From Monocercomonoides exilis (Eukaryota; Preaxostyla; Oxymonadida; Polymastigidae): a DNA stretch of 64,000 nucleotides. The DNA is taken from positions 301,001 through 365,000 of the forward strand of contig LSRY02000001.1 of NCBI GenBank assembly GCA_001643675.2. Reading direction: 5' to 3'. How positions within the stretch are numbered: position 1 is the first letter of the stretch; the number at the start of each line of letters is the position of its first letter. The notes beneath the pieces were generated by a model. The model was not told the origin of the DNA. It saw only the letters and a program-made list of their open reading frames with translations, and did not search any database. The position numbers were made by a program, and so were the translations under genes. This document shows positions 33,021 through 44,898 of the stretch, in pieces.

Positions 33021-33260
33021 CACCTGGGAGGCAACACGACATATCCAAGTCCGGACAGTTAAGCAGTTAACTTAAAAGTCTATTTCATGTTGTCTTGTCC
33101 AATGATATTCGAAAGAATAATGGATGAGCTTGCATAACTTATGCACTTAAAGGATAATGTTTCCATGCACCTGGGAGACATTGCAACGTATCCAGGTCCG
33201 GATAGAAAAGTTAAAAACAATTCTATCAAATTCGCAAAGTCTTGTCCAGCTTTCTCCCTA
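33021..33260 (-). repeat. two diverged copies of a hairpin motif near the 3' end of the USP-transposase gene
   Basis: Copy 1 (33021-33059) and copy 2 (33167-33205) share GCACCTGGGAG, then TATCCA(A/G)GTCCGGA(C/T)AG. Each can form a stem ACYTGG/CCAGGT (on the minus strand), with a T-to-C change that keeps the pairing as G-U or G-C. CTTGTCC follows both copies after 45-60 bp. They may be structured ends of the neighbouring element. Confidence 0.5.
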
Positions 33261-33303
33261 TGAAAACTGGCTAAGCATGCATGAAAACACACATTGTTTT
33301 TAG

Positions 33304-36300
33304 TTATTTTTTAAAAAATGAATAAGAATTGTTAAAAGATAAAGAAAAATCTGAGCTTTTAAGAAGTGAAGATCTTCTTTCAAGATTTTGAATAGATTGT
33401 TGCGGCAAAAAAGGTTGAACAAACTCACATTCTGGTTTTGATGTTATTTGAATTCTTGCGATTTTTTCGATATTCTCCTTCTTCACTTTCCCCTCCAAAT
33501 TTATCAATGCCTGCTGTGAAAGAAATCCTACCGCTGAGCCACAAATGATATCTCCTGTTTTCTCGAAGTAAAGATAGTCTCTCATATTTGCAATCGAAAG
33601 AGATGGCCAAGTTGTTTGCTGAGTCGGAATATATTCTTCAAAATACCGTTCGTGAATTTCAATTGATCCATTTTTCAAATTCGAAGATTTCTGGTGATGG
33701 TATTCTTCAGATGATACAGTTGATTTGTTTGTATGCGTTTTAAGAAATTCTATCATATCTTCTAATGATTCAATATTTTCCGTTGTAATATTGGACTTAA
33801 TTGCATTGACAAGAACACCAAATTCGCTGTCGCAGATGTCCCTGCCATGATGTTCGCAGAAAAAGTTTAAAATGCATTTCTTTTTCTTTTAAAGGGAAGA
33901 TTTGTTGGATAAAATGAAGTGCAGCTCATATCGATTTCGATTGTGTGGACCTGCATCACAAAAGAATTTGAATGTTTTGGTGTTACGATAACACGATCTA
34001 CTCAGAACAGATGTTAAACACTGAATAACGAATCTAAAATCATTTGAGAGGCAGCGAGAAAGAAAGTTGTAGGTTCTTTTGTAGGTGATCGAGTTAGTGC
34101 GTTGAAATGAAATGACTGTGAAATGAGAAAGTTGTTTGTATGTGAAAAATTCTTGTTGCAATTGATCTTTTCGAAGTGGAATTCTCCATTTTTCCTTAAA
34201 GTCAAAAACACACAGAACTTCATTTTCCTTCAAAGATGAAAGTGTATCGGAATAGTGCTTGCGCTGCATTTCTGCAATAGCGCGATGACGTCCAAGAAGA
34301 GATATCAGTTTTTCTTTTTCTTCATGGAATTTATTTCCTATCATTGGTTGATCTTTTCTGCTCTGAAGTTGCTCAAGTTTATTGCATAATCCGCACATAT
34401 CACTTCGACGCTTGGCTCTGCTGAACTGAACCGTAAGCTTATAGAAATATGAAAGGGAAATTTTGATATTCGTTTCCCTCACAAAATCCTCCCAAAGTTT
34501 TGTCTTTGGTTTGTCTATTAGTCTTTTTTCATTCGGTGAAAAAATCTTGTATTTTGACTGATATTCATTAAGTTCACTTGAGACATCATGTGTTTTATTA
34601 TTCAATGCACAAGAAAACTGTTCGCTCATTGTTCTTTGTTCAATTCCCTTCACAACTGATTTGCTTAATGTGTGGCATGTGAAATCTTGATTTATTCGTT
34701 TGTGTTTTTCAATTCCTTCATTAACAAATGAGAAATCACTGTGTTCATCAATTTTGACGTAGTATGTCAGTGAAAATAGACAATTTTTGTTATTCAAATA
34801 TTGCCAAAAACTATCTCATTTCTGAAAACATAAAGGATGAACACTCTTGTCGTTGCATAAACAGAAAGGACATTTGAATGCTTTCGGATTTCTTGCTACA
34901 GAGACAAAATGTCCAAGAGAATCATTAAGCTTGGTGTGCAAAACTTGTCCCACAAAAACATATGCTGAGTGAAATTGCTTCTCAGATAATTTTTTTTTCA
35001 AATATTCGTCAGAACTGGAAATATTGCAAGTTGAAAAAGCCAAGACGTTATCATCTTCTTTCTGATAAACAGCAAATTGAAGTGGTGGAGGACATAATGA
35101 TTTTGTTTCACATTCATGACTCAATATTAAACAATCAGGAAATTGATCAATAGATGCAAGACGTTCTGAGTGGCAGTGTCTCTTGCAGTTTTCACAATAT
35201 ACTCTATTGTTGAACGTCAATGTTTCAGTTCTGAAAAATTGATTCAATCAAGATACAACATCATTTGAATTAATAGGGAAGAATAGTTGGTTTGCTTCTG
35301 TTTTGTGAACTCCATGGCATTGTTGGCATTTTGTGCGATATTCAATTCGATTCATAAACTTGTGTTTGATTGATGAATTTTTATCGATAAATGTGTTCAG
35401 GACCCATTGGTTTGCTTCAAATGCAGATTGTTGTTGGCGATGTTGCAACCCGTTTTCCCTTTCAAATTGATCAATTAATAGATGGGACCAAGATTTCGGA
35501 TTAGTAGTTGCATCAAAAATTTTTTTGAATATGTTCAAAAATTGACTTGATAAACTGAAATCTTTTTCTTGATGAAAAAAAAGTGTCTTGTTGAATAATG
35601 AAACAGACGCAAGGCATTGCAAGATACTTGCCAAGAAGCATGTGTTATCAAGATTATCCAATCCTTTCCTTTTTAATTCAATGCTGCTCAGGTTTTCTCC
35701 TGTTTCTGTTTCACAATGATTTGCTTGTGGGCAATGGTCTATGCCTGAACATTGTATATTTTCTGAAAGCAAGGGGGATACAACAGAGTCAACTCTATCC
35801 AATTGTCCTGGTTTTATTGAATGAAGGATTTTTTCCGTTGTATTTATCAATGTTGGATTGCACAGGAAATGCGGAACATTTCTCGATTCTTTCGAAACTT
35901 TCCCCATTTCAGTAAAATCAGTGCACAGAAATATCTCTTTCCCGCCGAAAGTTTGCTGGCTTTGAATAAATTCACATTTATTCAGCTCGATCGATGTTTC
36001 TGGTTTATCATGCGATTATATCGATTTAAACGTGTTGATGGAAATTATTGAAGGCGAATTTGGATAAACAATTGGTTGAGTCGAATTGGGATCGCATTCG
36101 CTCTTTTTGCACAGAGAATTGGGATTTGTTGAACTTTTCTTCTGAAATTGTGCTTTGTTGGTTTTTGAAGTGTTTCTTTTCAATTTCCCACTGTTGCGTC
36201 TATGATTTCCGAGTCTGACAGAATTTGGTTTGGAATTATCCTTTGTTTCAGATATTTCTTTATATCTTAATCTTTTGTCTGCAGAAACATTATTTAAAGT

Positions 36301-37086
36301 TTCTTCCATGTTGTTAATAGCGGATTTGTTGTGAAAGGTTTGATGCGATTTTTCAGTTATTATTATATCATCCCATTCTCGTTCTTCAAATAAACTGATA
36401 TCCATTATCTTTTTTTTGGATTGTTTTAATTTTCCAAATGTTGAAGATGAAGGAGAAGAATGTTCCAGTAACCAACTGTATCCTTTAATCCATTCGCTTT
36501 GTGAAAGACCTAAAAAAATTCACATGAGTTTTTAAAAATAATGAAAATTATGAAAATAATGAATTTTATATAAAACTTAACCTTTTTTGCATGAAGGTGT
36601 TGAAGGTTTTTGAGGAGTAATAATATCACCTCGATTTTTCTGTAACGTCTGCTTTGCATGGTTTATTTTTCCTTGTGTTATGTTGTAATTGTAAGATAAC
36701 AAAATCTTTGGAGAAGAATGACGAGACAAGGCTTGAAGCATCATTGTCTGTGTATGAGTAGGTGTAGTGTTGTATACGATCGATAAATCATGCAAAAGTT
36801 CGTCATATGACTCTGACATAAAAAAAAAAAGCATTTTCATAATTTTTTTTCCAAATCAAAAAAAAGTATTAACAATTATTTTGTCAATCTTTACAAATTT
36901 AAAAAGAAAGAGCAAACCGTTTATTGATTTTTTAACATTTTTAACAAACGGTTCTGCTTCTTTATGGTGCAGAAACAAATACGTCAAAACTTGCTCCAGA
37001 GATTCACCACAAGTTTTCTTCATGGAATCAAGCAACTTTGAAGCATGAACAGAAATAGTAGATTTGCTATTTATCTGATTCGACAT
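33304..37086 (-). pseudogene. USP deubiquitinase / DDE-transposase-like fusion gene, with four in-frame stops
   Basis: Exons start at 37086 (MSNQINSKSTISVH; intron 36917-36813), 36812 (intron 36581-36510) and 36509 to 33304. The last exon is one frame of about 1068 codons with stops only at 36016 (TAA), 35248 (TGA), 34816 (TGA) and 33889 (TAA), and no frameshift. Domains: N-terminal helical domain (LLHDLSIVYN, HTQTMMLQALSRHSS); a C19 USP fold with Cys box GLDNLDNTCFLASILQCL, zinc-finger cysteines in YRTKCQQC and VYCENCKRHCHSE, and His box LGHFVSVARN; then a transposase-like part with KIFSPNEKRLIDK, CGLC, CVFDFKEKW, FFCDAGPHNRN and EHHGRDICDSEFG, plausibly the D-D-E triad. The N- and C-terminal parts are homologous to the gene at 48.4-51.1 kb, which has no USP. 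Confidence 0.75.
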
Positions 37087-38134
37087 GATTGTGATGAAGA
37101 AAACAATGAAAGACCAAAATGATCCAAAAAAAATAATTTGGAAAATTTTCGAAGAGAATTTATTAATAGTTATAATAAATCCGTAAAGACAAAATTCATA
37201 ATGATATAATATTAGATAAATGTTCTTCAACTGCTTCATTATTGCTTCTCTTTTTCAATTCATCTTCTTTGTATTGATTTCTCACAAATTCATCCAAATG
37301 GAATCATTTTCTGTGAATACTCCACGTTTTTTTAACATTTCTATTTCTTTTATTCATGATTATATCTTTCAACATAACACTCATTTTAACAATTATTTCG
37401 TTTTTTCTATTGCAGAAAAATACTTAAGAATGAAAATAAAGAACCTTTTAAGCTTTTGAAATGAATAAGAATGACTTGCAGCGGATATTTGCCTATCAGC
37501 TTATTCAAAGAACCCATTTCTCAGGAGATTAATCAATGATTATGATTAACAACAACAATTCCAATTGATATATCGATGTATGATTCTAAAAAAAATGTTG
37601 AAAAAAAAACAACTTCGAGTGAAAGTGAGTATTCAGTGCATAGCATCAAAAATGTTTCTTTTATCGATAAAGACACAGCCATTTATTGTTTCGCGTTCAT
37701 ATGCTTTTTGCCTTTAGCTTCTGCATTCTGCTTTTTCTTTTCTTCTTTCTTTTCCTCTTCCTTCTTTGCATAATTCTTTTTCTTTACATCTTCACTTTTG
37801 TAAATATCTTGTTTTAATTCTTGTTTTTTTTCCTTCGTTTCCATTGTCACTTTAAGTATTTCTTTCTTTCATTTTTTTAACATTTTCCTTTTCTGTATAT
37901 GATGTATATTCTTCTCCTTCAGATGCATTTCAGCTCAGAGTGCATTTACAGATGTCTCAGAAGCTATAGGAGTGATGCCGTATGCAATCGAATCCACTTT
38001 TCTAAATGAAACAATAATAATATCCTTTAGAGAAAGAATCTTGAGCATTGGCAGAATAAAAAGCTGAAGTTCATTGAGCGGATCAGATGGTAGTTCGGAA
38101 GATGAAAAAGAAAGCTCATAGGAAGTTGAAGTAG
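37087..38134. other. AT-rich intergenic region upstream of the USP-transposase gene
   Basis: T-rich sequence; no gene supported. It should contain the promoter of the minus-strand gene starting at 37086. Confidence 0.5.
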
Positions 38135-38136
38135 TA

Positions 38137-39118
38137 GGTGAGTATTTTTATTGGCACCAGTTTTTTTATTGGCACCAAAAATTATTTTCATTATCTTCAT
38201 TTCATTAAAGCTCATAAATCTGTTTCATAACTTAAGAACAATAAACAAATAAAAATTAAGCTATACGTCAAATATTTGTTTAAAAAACTTTCTCAGAAAA
38301 ACGATCTAATAATTATTAACTTTCATATTTCGATCAATATTTCGCTCGTATTTTCTTGACTGATTGCTGTTGCGAGTTTTTATCACGGAATTCACAAAAA
38401 CAATTGTATTTTCCGTATTTGTTTCTTATTCGTTATATTTTGAACTATTTATTTAAGTGTATTTTTGCATTTCACCACTTTTGTTTAAACATGCAAAATC
38501 ACGTGAATGTGTATGTTTTGGAAAAAAATGTCTAAAGAAATTGATAAAATAATCTTTATTGAATATTGTACATGTTTTGAAAATAAAATTTAATTCAAAA
38601 TTAAAAAGAAATCAAAGGATCATGTTTTTTAAAGAATAGCATTTATTTAAGTTATTACAAATTGGCAATTATCAAATATCAAGAACTTAGTTCTAAATAC
38701 ACCTTTTATATATTTTCAACTTCATGTAAATTAATAAAACACACACATTCACGTGATTTTGCATGTTTAAACAAAAGTGGTGAAATGCAAAAATACACTT
38801 AAATAAATAGTTCAAAATATAACGAATAAGAAACAAATACGGAAAATACAATTGTTTTTGTGAATTCCGTGATAAAAACTCGCAACAGCAATCAGTCAAG
38901 AAAATACGAGCGAAATATTGATCGAAATATGAAAGTTAATAATTATTAGATCGTTTTTCTGAGAAAGTTTTTTAAACAAATATTTGACGTATAGCTTAAT
39001 TTTTATTTGTTTATTGTTCTTAAGTTATGAAACAGATTTATGAGCTTTAATGAAATGAAGATAATGAAAATAATTTTTGGTGCCAATAAAAAAACTGGTG
39101 CCAATAAAAATACTCACC
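38137..39118. mobile_element. 982-bp near-perfect inverted-repeat element with TA duplication
   Basis: The left arm 38137-38519 and right arm 38736-39118 (about 383 bp each) are almost perfectly complementary, e.g. GGTGAGTATTTTTATTGGCA at the left tip and its complement at the right tip. The 216-bp centre is unique. The dinucleotide TA flanks both ends (38135-38136 and 39119-39120), as expected of a Tc1/mariner-like or other TA-targeting transposase. There is no coding capacity, so it is non-autonomous. The arm tips carry a direct repeat, TTATTGGCACCA. Confidence 0.88.
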
Positions 39119-39120
39119 TA

Positions 39121-39558
39121 AAAAGAGAAGAAAAAGAAAAGAAGAAAATTGTTCATATTCTTCATCAACTTTCCTCATCAGTACTTTTTCATTATTCACC
39201 TTCAACCTCACTCCGCATCCACCTTTCTGAAGAAATTTGGTGCATCTTCTCTTCACTTGTATCCTCTCACATGCCTTTAAAGCTTCTCACCTTCAGCTGC
39301 TCTGCCTTCTCCAGCACCAGTTACAGGATCTCCAGTGTATCCTCAGTAGAATCGTTCACCTCTACATGAATGTTTGAATGGAGAATGCTTTTCATGAGGC
39401 TCTGAAGTTAGTAACTTTATTGGACTGTTTATTACCAGAAATAAAATTCAAAATTTAATAAAAAACAAAAAATTCAGATCAAAAAAAATAGAAAACATTT
39501 ATTATCATTGGCTTCCGAAATCTTTTCAAATGGAAATTAAAAAAAATAAAATATTTGC
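39121..39558. other. region between palindrome element and beta-helix pseudogene
   Basis: Minus-strand bases 39380-39121 read as a moderately GC-rich, coding-like stretch ending in a pyrimidine tract TTCTTCTCTTTTTAG directly against the palindromic element. No domain is recognised. Confidence 0.4.
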
Positions 39559-41302
39559 TTAAAAATTGCTTACGAACAAAATAACGAGAACAATTGTATT
39601 GTGGCAAAAACAGTTCAGGAAATGCAGCCAATGTTGTTTATGTGGACACAGAACCAATGAATCTTCCAACAAATCTTGCACTATTCTGAGTGCTTTCAAA
39701 TTATTATCCACAGAATGGCTGATCAAAATGGCAATCTGAAAAAGGATGTTTCCATTTATACGTCTCTGCTTATCATCCCTTCGTTTTGACCCAAGACTCA
39801 GTATCTCTTTAACGATCTCTGAGAAGCGTATTTGACAGTCAATCACCAGAGCAAATGGCCAGCAGAACGAGTTGTGTGACATGGTCATTTCGTTGGAGAT
39901 GCGCGTGGAACGTGCGAGCTCCAGGATGCAGGTTGATGTTGACTCAACCTCGTTGTCGAACAACATATTGGAGAGAAAATCATGAAAAGATGAAATCGGT
40001 TAAGGCGAAGAAAACGAAAACGACTGTGGGAATTGTGGTTGTGGTTGGAAAATACCACTGAAGGAGATGGTGGTGGCAATTGTGCCATTTCCTGTGACTC
40101 TTGTATTTGGAGCACGAAACATGAGTGTCTGAGCTGGAGTGAAAGTGGAGATGAGGAGGGTGAGGGAGGCATCATCGAAGGGAGCAATGAAGCTGTTGAG
40201 GACATACTCCACTGTAGCGCATGGGCTTTGCTGTGTTTTGCCACATGCATCTGCATCACTTCCACCATTTGAAACTATTTTGTTCTGGTTGATGATTGAA
40301 AGCCAGTCATTATACACAGCATTATCAGCTTGTCCATTATTCCACACTCTTTTTGTTGGAGTTTTTGAACCGCATTGCTGGAATGGAGACTGAGTTATGG
40401 CATTGCCACTGAAGAACACGTCATTCCCTCTGCTATTTGCAGCTGTATTTCCATCGAAGAAACAGAACGTGATGAATTTTATTCCATTCATCAATGGAAA
40501 TGACACTTCCGTAAAAATTCCAGCTCCACCACGTGTTGTTGAATTTGTCAATTTATTATTGATGAATAGGCACTCACTGATTGAAAACTAAGTTGGATTG
40601 TTTTGTGGGGGCCAATTGAATGTTAGAGCACCAGTTGAATCGTTTCCAGCATTTGCGATGCACTTGTATTTAAAAAACAAGAATTGAAAATTTGTATAAT
40701 CATTTCCGAGACCAAAATGCCAACCAGTTCCGCACCAGTTTGTTATTGAACAGCTCTCCACTCTGTTGTCTAAAAACGAATAAACAGAAGATGATTGTCT
40801 TCCATCAATGTTAATTGCTCCTCCCTGCTTCGCTTGACAACTTGTGAAATTGGATTTTGCGAAATTGACATTTTGCAAATATCTGCAAAATAATGCTCCT
40901 CCATGATCACCAGTTGAACAATTGCGAAAAGAACAAGATGCTATTGTGAGATTTGCGTTTGTGCAGTTAACTATCAGTGCACCTCCCCAGGCACTTCAGC
41001 TATTTGAATTATCCCATTCGCACCACTCAAATTTATGGCTGCTCTCATCTAACGAAGTCAGTCTTCCTGGTCTCTTTCTATCAGTTTCAGTTCCTACATG
41101 CACCTCTGCAGCATTTGATAAAGATATTGTTTGGTGGAGGAAAGAAACATTGAAGGCAGAGAGAGAAGTGGCAGGGCTGTTGATGTTGGGGAGGATAGCG
41201 CCATCGATGGGGTTGTGAGTGTGTTTGAAGATGGATGAGTGGATGGAAAGAGATGAGTGAAGGGAGAAGGAGGGTATTGAATTGGTGTTGGTTGAAGTGA
41301 AC
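39559..41302 (-). pseudogene. beta-helix surface protein pseudogene with three in-frame stops
   Basis: One minus-strand frame runs about 580 codons with stops at 40996 (TGA), 40588 (TAG) and 40000 (TAA) and no frameshift. The units are typical beta-helix turns: SAWGGALIVNC, SCSFRNCSTGDHGGALFC, SNFTSCQAKQGGAINI, GSDADACGKTQQSPCATVEY (the C-x-x-x-x-S-P-C linker also present in the 1040-aa gene), MTMSHNSFCWPFALVIDCQI. A TTTCAG acceptor at 41308-41303 precedes it, so an upstream exon is likely. The TM anchor typical of the family is not seen; the last 70 residues are different (LLEDSLVLCPHKQHW). Confidence 0.7.
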
Positions 41303-41883
41303 CTGAAATTTGATTTTACAAAAACAAAAGTACTTTTTTAACTGTAATCTGGTCTCAATTTGCATGAAATGCCTTTTGATTATTCTAGCTTTGTTCATTT
41401 TTATGACGGTTGTTGAAACGATAAGTTAGAAAAAGAATTCTTTTTTATCAATAAAAATTTTCAATTATTATAATTCAGATTTATTAAAAAAGAGTGTCAC
41501 AAAATTTTTTCTTTTCTTTTTGTTTCTGAATGTTTTATATTTTTAAATAACTTCATTGCACTTTGTTAAAAAAAGATATCTTAATTAAAAAATGTTCAGT
41601 CAGACGATAATACCAAAATAATATTAAGTACCATTATTTATGTATATTTCACACTTTTTTTGTATCCAAAGAATTTTTAGATAAGCCCTTTCGTGAAATG
41701 ACCGTTATTTGCTGAAAACGTAAGTCTTTTATTTGTTTTCAATTCCTATAACTGAATACATTTGTTTTCTTGTTGTTGATGTCTCATATGATGTTTTTTT
41801 CTTTTTTCCCCTTTTTGGTGGATATAATGCAAAACAATATTTTTATCAAAAATTCTTTTAACGAATTTTGAAGATAATGCGCA
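41303..41883. other. AT-rich intergenic region
   Basis: Separates the minus-strand beta-helix pseudogene from the plus-strand gene at 41884. No gene or clear motif. Confidence 0.5.
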
Positions 41884-44800
41884 ATGCCAAAGCCGCGTAG
41901 AAAATATGATCATCGTTTGAAAGAAGGAAGCCACGAGCGGGAAAGAGATTCAGGGATTTATTGGTGCATAAATTCGGGACAGCCTTTCAAAGAGATTTTT
42001 CCACTGAGCTTAAAGCTTCATTATCTGCGAGTGAAGCAAAACTTGAAAGTGGAGCCGAAGCTTGAGTTGACGAAGAAAGATATTTCGGATGATATTTCCT
42101 GGCTTGTGACAAGTGGCGGGGGTTTTAGCAGCAGAGAAGAAGGACTCCGAACATGGAAGATTAATGGGATATTTCCCACAGTTTTAGGGGGGTCGTCGTC
42201 TGCCGGAGGAGGCAAAATCGAAAGTTTGTGAAATTGATTATGAAATGTTTGATTCGAACCAATTACAGATTATCTTGTCTTTCTTCCTCAGCTCATGCAA
42301 GTTATTGGAATCTGCGAGTCTGTTTCGATGACACTCACGAATCATTTTTTGGAGAGCTATTCGGATTACAACATTCGTTTTCTGAGCCATCAATTGGAGT
42401 TATTGCATGTATGATGAGATTATTTTTTAAAAAAAAGTTTTTAAGAACTTCCATTTTGACTATTATTTTGTGTTTATGTGTGCGCTTGCTGTTTGTACTG
42501 TTTTGTCCAGATGAATTTGAAAACATGCGCTCCTTCGTTTTGCTCTGAATTGGAAGGACGCTTCAAACTATTTCTTGGTGCTTATGACAATTACCCCGTG
42601 GATAGAGAAAAATTGAAGTGGTTTGTGCTTTTGCCTTTTTATTTAAAATGATATCTTTGTTGACTCGTTTGTTATTTCTGTTGCTATTTTCTGTATTTCT
42701 ACGGTACTTCGTAAACAACATGCTTTTCACTTCATCAACACAGGCTTCAATCATTTGTTGGGCGTGTTCTTTCTGGCTTCTTCAGCCTTGCAGGTGCTCG
42801 GCATGCTGTGTCATCAGCCTCTTTGCAACCGATCGGATCAGAGGCTCCAGCAATCCCCATTGCAGAGCGAGAGAGGCGGTTTATTGAGTCGCTGGGGAAG
42901 CAGCAGGAAACACAAACAGCCAATTATCCCCGCTTTCCAGCACAAATTCCTACTAAGTTATCACTCCCTTATGCAGCATGCTCTCCTCCCTTCCCATCTG
43001 CACAGCCTCGCTCTGATTGCATGGGCAGCTCATTGGCTGGACAAGACAAGACAGACACTTCTCTTTCAGCTGCCAGAGATGGAATATCTGACTCTGTCCA
43101 GATCCCGCAGATTCCTCTGTCTTCAAACAGATCGTCATGTTCCTCTCCCTCTTCTTCTTCTTCTTCTTCGAATTCTTCTTCCCATCCTCCTCCTTTTTCA
43201 TTATTCTCATCATCATCATCGCTATCAATGCATTCTGCAGCTTCGCTGGGTGTGTGTTTGAACTGTTTTCCTCTTCCCCAGAGGCGCATTCCGCTCTGCC
43301 TCGGCACTTCGTACGGCTTCCTCGCTCCGGCTGTGCTAAACAGGGTGAATGAGGCGAATGGGCATCGAATGAGAAATGGCAGTGGAAGAGGGAAGGAGCT
43401 TCAAGACACATTGCGTTCATCAGCTCACTTTATCACACCATTAAGAAACGAATAGAGAGAGGAGTGCGAGTTCAAATGGAAGAGGCAAAGGCGAAGACGA
43501 AGACGAAGGAGAATGGCGAGTTTTGCACATCGCAAATTGATGCATTCGACACAAGACTTCCACAGGCAGTAACAGAAAGGAGAAGGGGAAGAGAAGGAGG
43601 AGGTGATGATGAAGATTATCAGCAGCAGACATTTCACTCGTTCGACAGCACACTCTCCTCTTCCCAGCTGCACACTCAAAACATTACGGCTTCTTCGACA
43701 TTTGCTTCTCCTCCTTTTTCTCCCTTGTCACACTCCCAATTATATGCCACTTCTATTTTTGTTGGATCCCCGCCGAAGATTCTCAGACATTCATCTCCTT
43801 CAATTTCTTCTCCTTCTTCTATTTCTTCCTTCTCGCTGCCACCTCTTGTGACTGTGAAGATCCCTCTTGCGATTCTCTGGAAGAGCAGATTAAGCAATGC
43901 AGGCGTGTTTGCAAGCAGCAGCGTGTCAGCGACGAGGGATGTGTTTGAGCCACAGAGCATCCCTTTGAACTATGCAGTGTATGCGGCTAGCCAGGGGATT
44001 CGGGTTGGCGGTGAGAAGGAGGGGAAGGGAGAGAAGAAGGATGAGAAGAGGAATGCAAATGAGTTTGTGAGTGATAAAGATGAAAAGGAATCGTTGTGTC
44101 TGACAGATAAATACATCGATAATGAGAAAGATGAAGAAGAAGAAGAAGAAGAAGGATTTGTCAAAGATATTAGAAAGGCTCAGAAAGAAAGAGGAGCAAA
44201 AGAGAAGAAGAAAACAACAAAAGAGAAGAATAAGCCTGTAACGATTCTGACCACTTTTTGCTTTGATTTTCTGCCTGAAATCAAAAATCGAAGAAGGATT
44301 TAGCAGCACATTAACGAACACGATCACTTTCTCAACATTTCCATCTGCAAACACATCAACTTCATTCACTTCATCATTTCACACTTCTTCTTTCTCTCCT
44401 TCTTCTTTCTCTCCTTCTTCTCATTTGAATTCCTCCACCACATCACAGCCTTCTTCCCACTTGCATTCTTCATCTGCCACACAATCAAATGATTCTCAGC
44501 TTTCTTCTTCCATTTCATCTTTGTTCGCTTCATCCTTCTCTTCCTCCTCTTCCTCCTCCTCTTCCTCCTCCTCTTCCTCCTCCTCTTCCTCCTCCTCTTC
44601 CTCCTCCTCTTCCTCCTCCTCTTCCTCCTCCTCTTCCTCCTCCTCCTCCTCCTCCTTTGCTCGCCTCATAACTCACACAGCAGACAATGAACTTAATATG
44701 AAGGCAAATCTGTTTCAAGAGGAGATTAACAAGCAATTGGAGTTATCGAGGAATATAACGAGAAGAATGACACAGAAAGTGCTGGAGAGGAATCAAGCCA

Positions 44801-44898
44801 CTTCTGAGACATTTTCAAAAGGAGAATGTTTAAGAAACAGAGTTGAAATGGAACGAAGATGTGGAGAGGATGGAAAAGGAAGCGGAAAGAACAAGTGA
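41884..44898 (+). CDS. unrecognised multi-exon gene with poly-Ser region
   Basis: Exons joined by phase-consistent GT..AG introns: 41884-42105, 42188-42223, 42292-42408, 42511-42620, 42744-43344 and 43446 onward; introns 82, 68, 102, 123 and 101 nt. The N-terminal part reads MPKPRRKYDHRLKEGS, PLSLKLHYLRVKQNLKVEP, GRRLPEEAKSK, LMQVIGICESVSMTLTNHFL, CSELEGRFKLFLGAYDNYP and LQSFVGRVLSGFFSLAGARH, then a disordered Ser-rich part and RRIPLCLGTSYGFLAPAVLN. A stop at 44300 and a frame change before the final part (43-residue Ser tract at 44535-44655, then a coiled-coil-like NLFQEEINKQLELSRNITRR) leave the last junction unresolved. I do not recognise a family; the charged helical N-terminal domain looks conserved in character. 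Confidence 0.55.
44535..44657 (+). repeat. 12-bp-period (CTCCTCTTCCTC)n repeat encoding poly-Ser
   Basis: A nearly perfect tandem array of TCTTCCTCC-type units. In one frame it gives more than 35 serines; other frames give Pro/Leu or Gly/Arg repeats that are not real proteins. Confidence 0.85.

Noticed and set aside
33021-33104. Possible divergent 5S rRNA gene (ACTTGGAT, GTTAAGCAG, CAGGTGC look 5S-like)
   Set aside because: The 5S-like words fall on opposite strands because the motif is palindromic, the second copy does not keep them, and no 118-nt three-arm structure can be drawn.
44530-44736. Gly/Arg-rich minus-strand and Pro/Leu-rich plus-strand frames
   Set aside because: Shadow translations of the 12-bp Ser-coding repeat.
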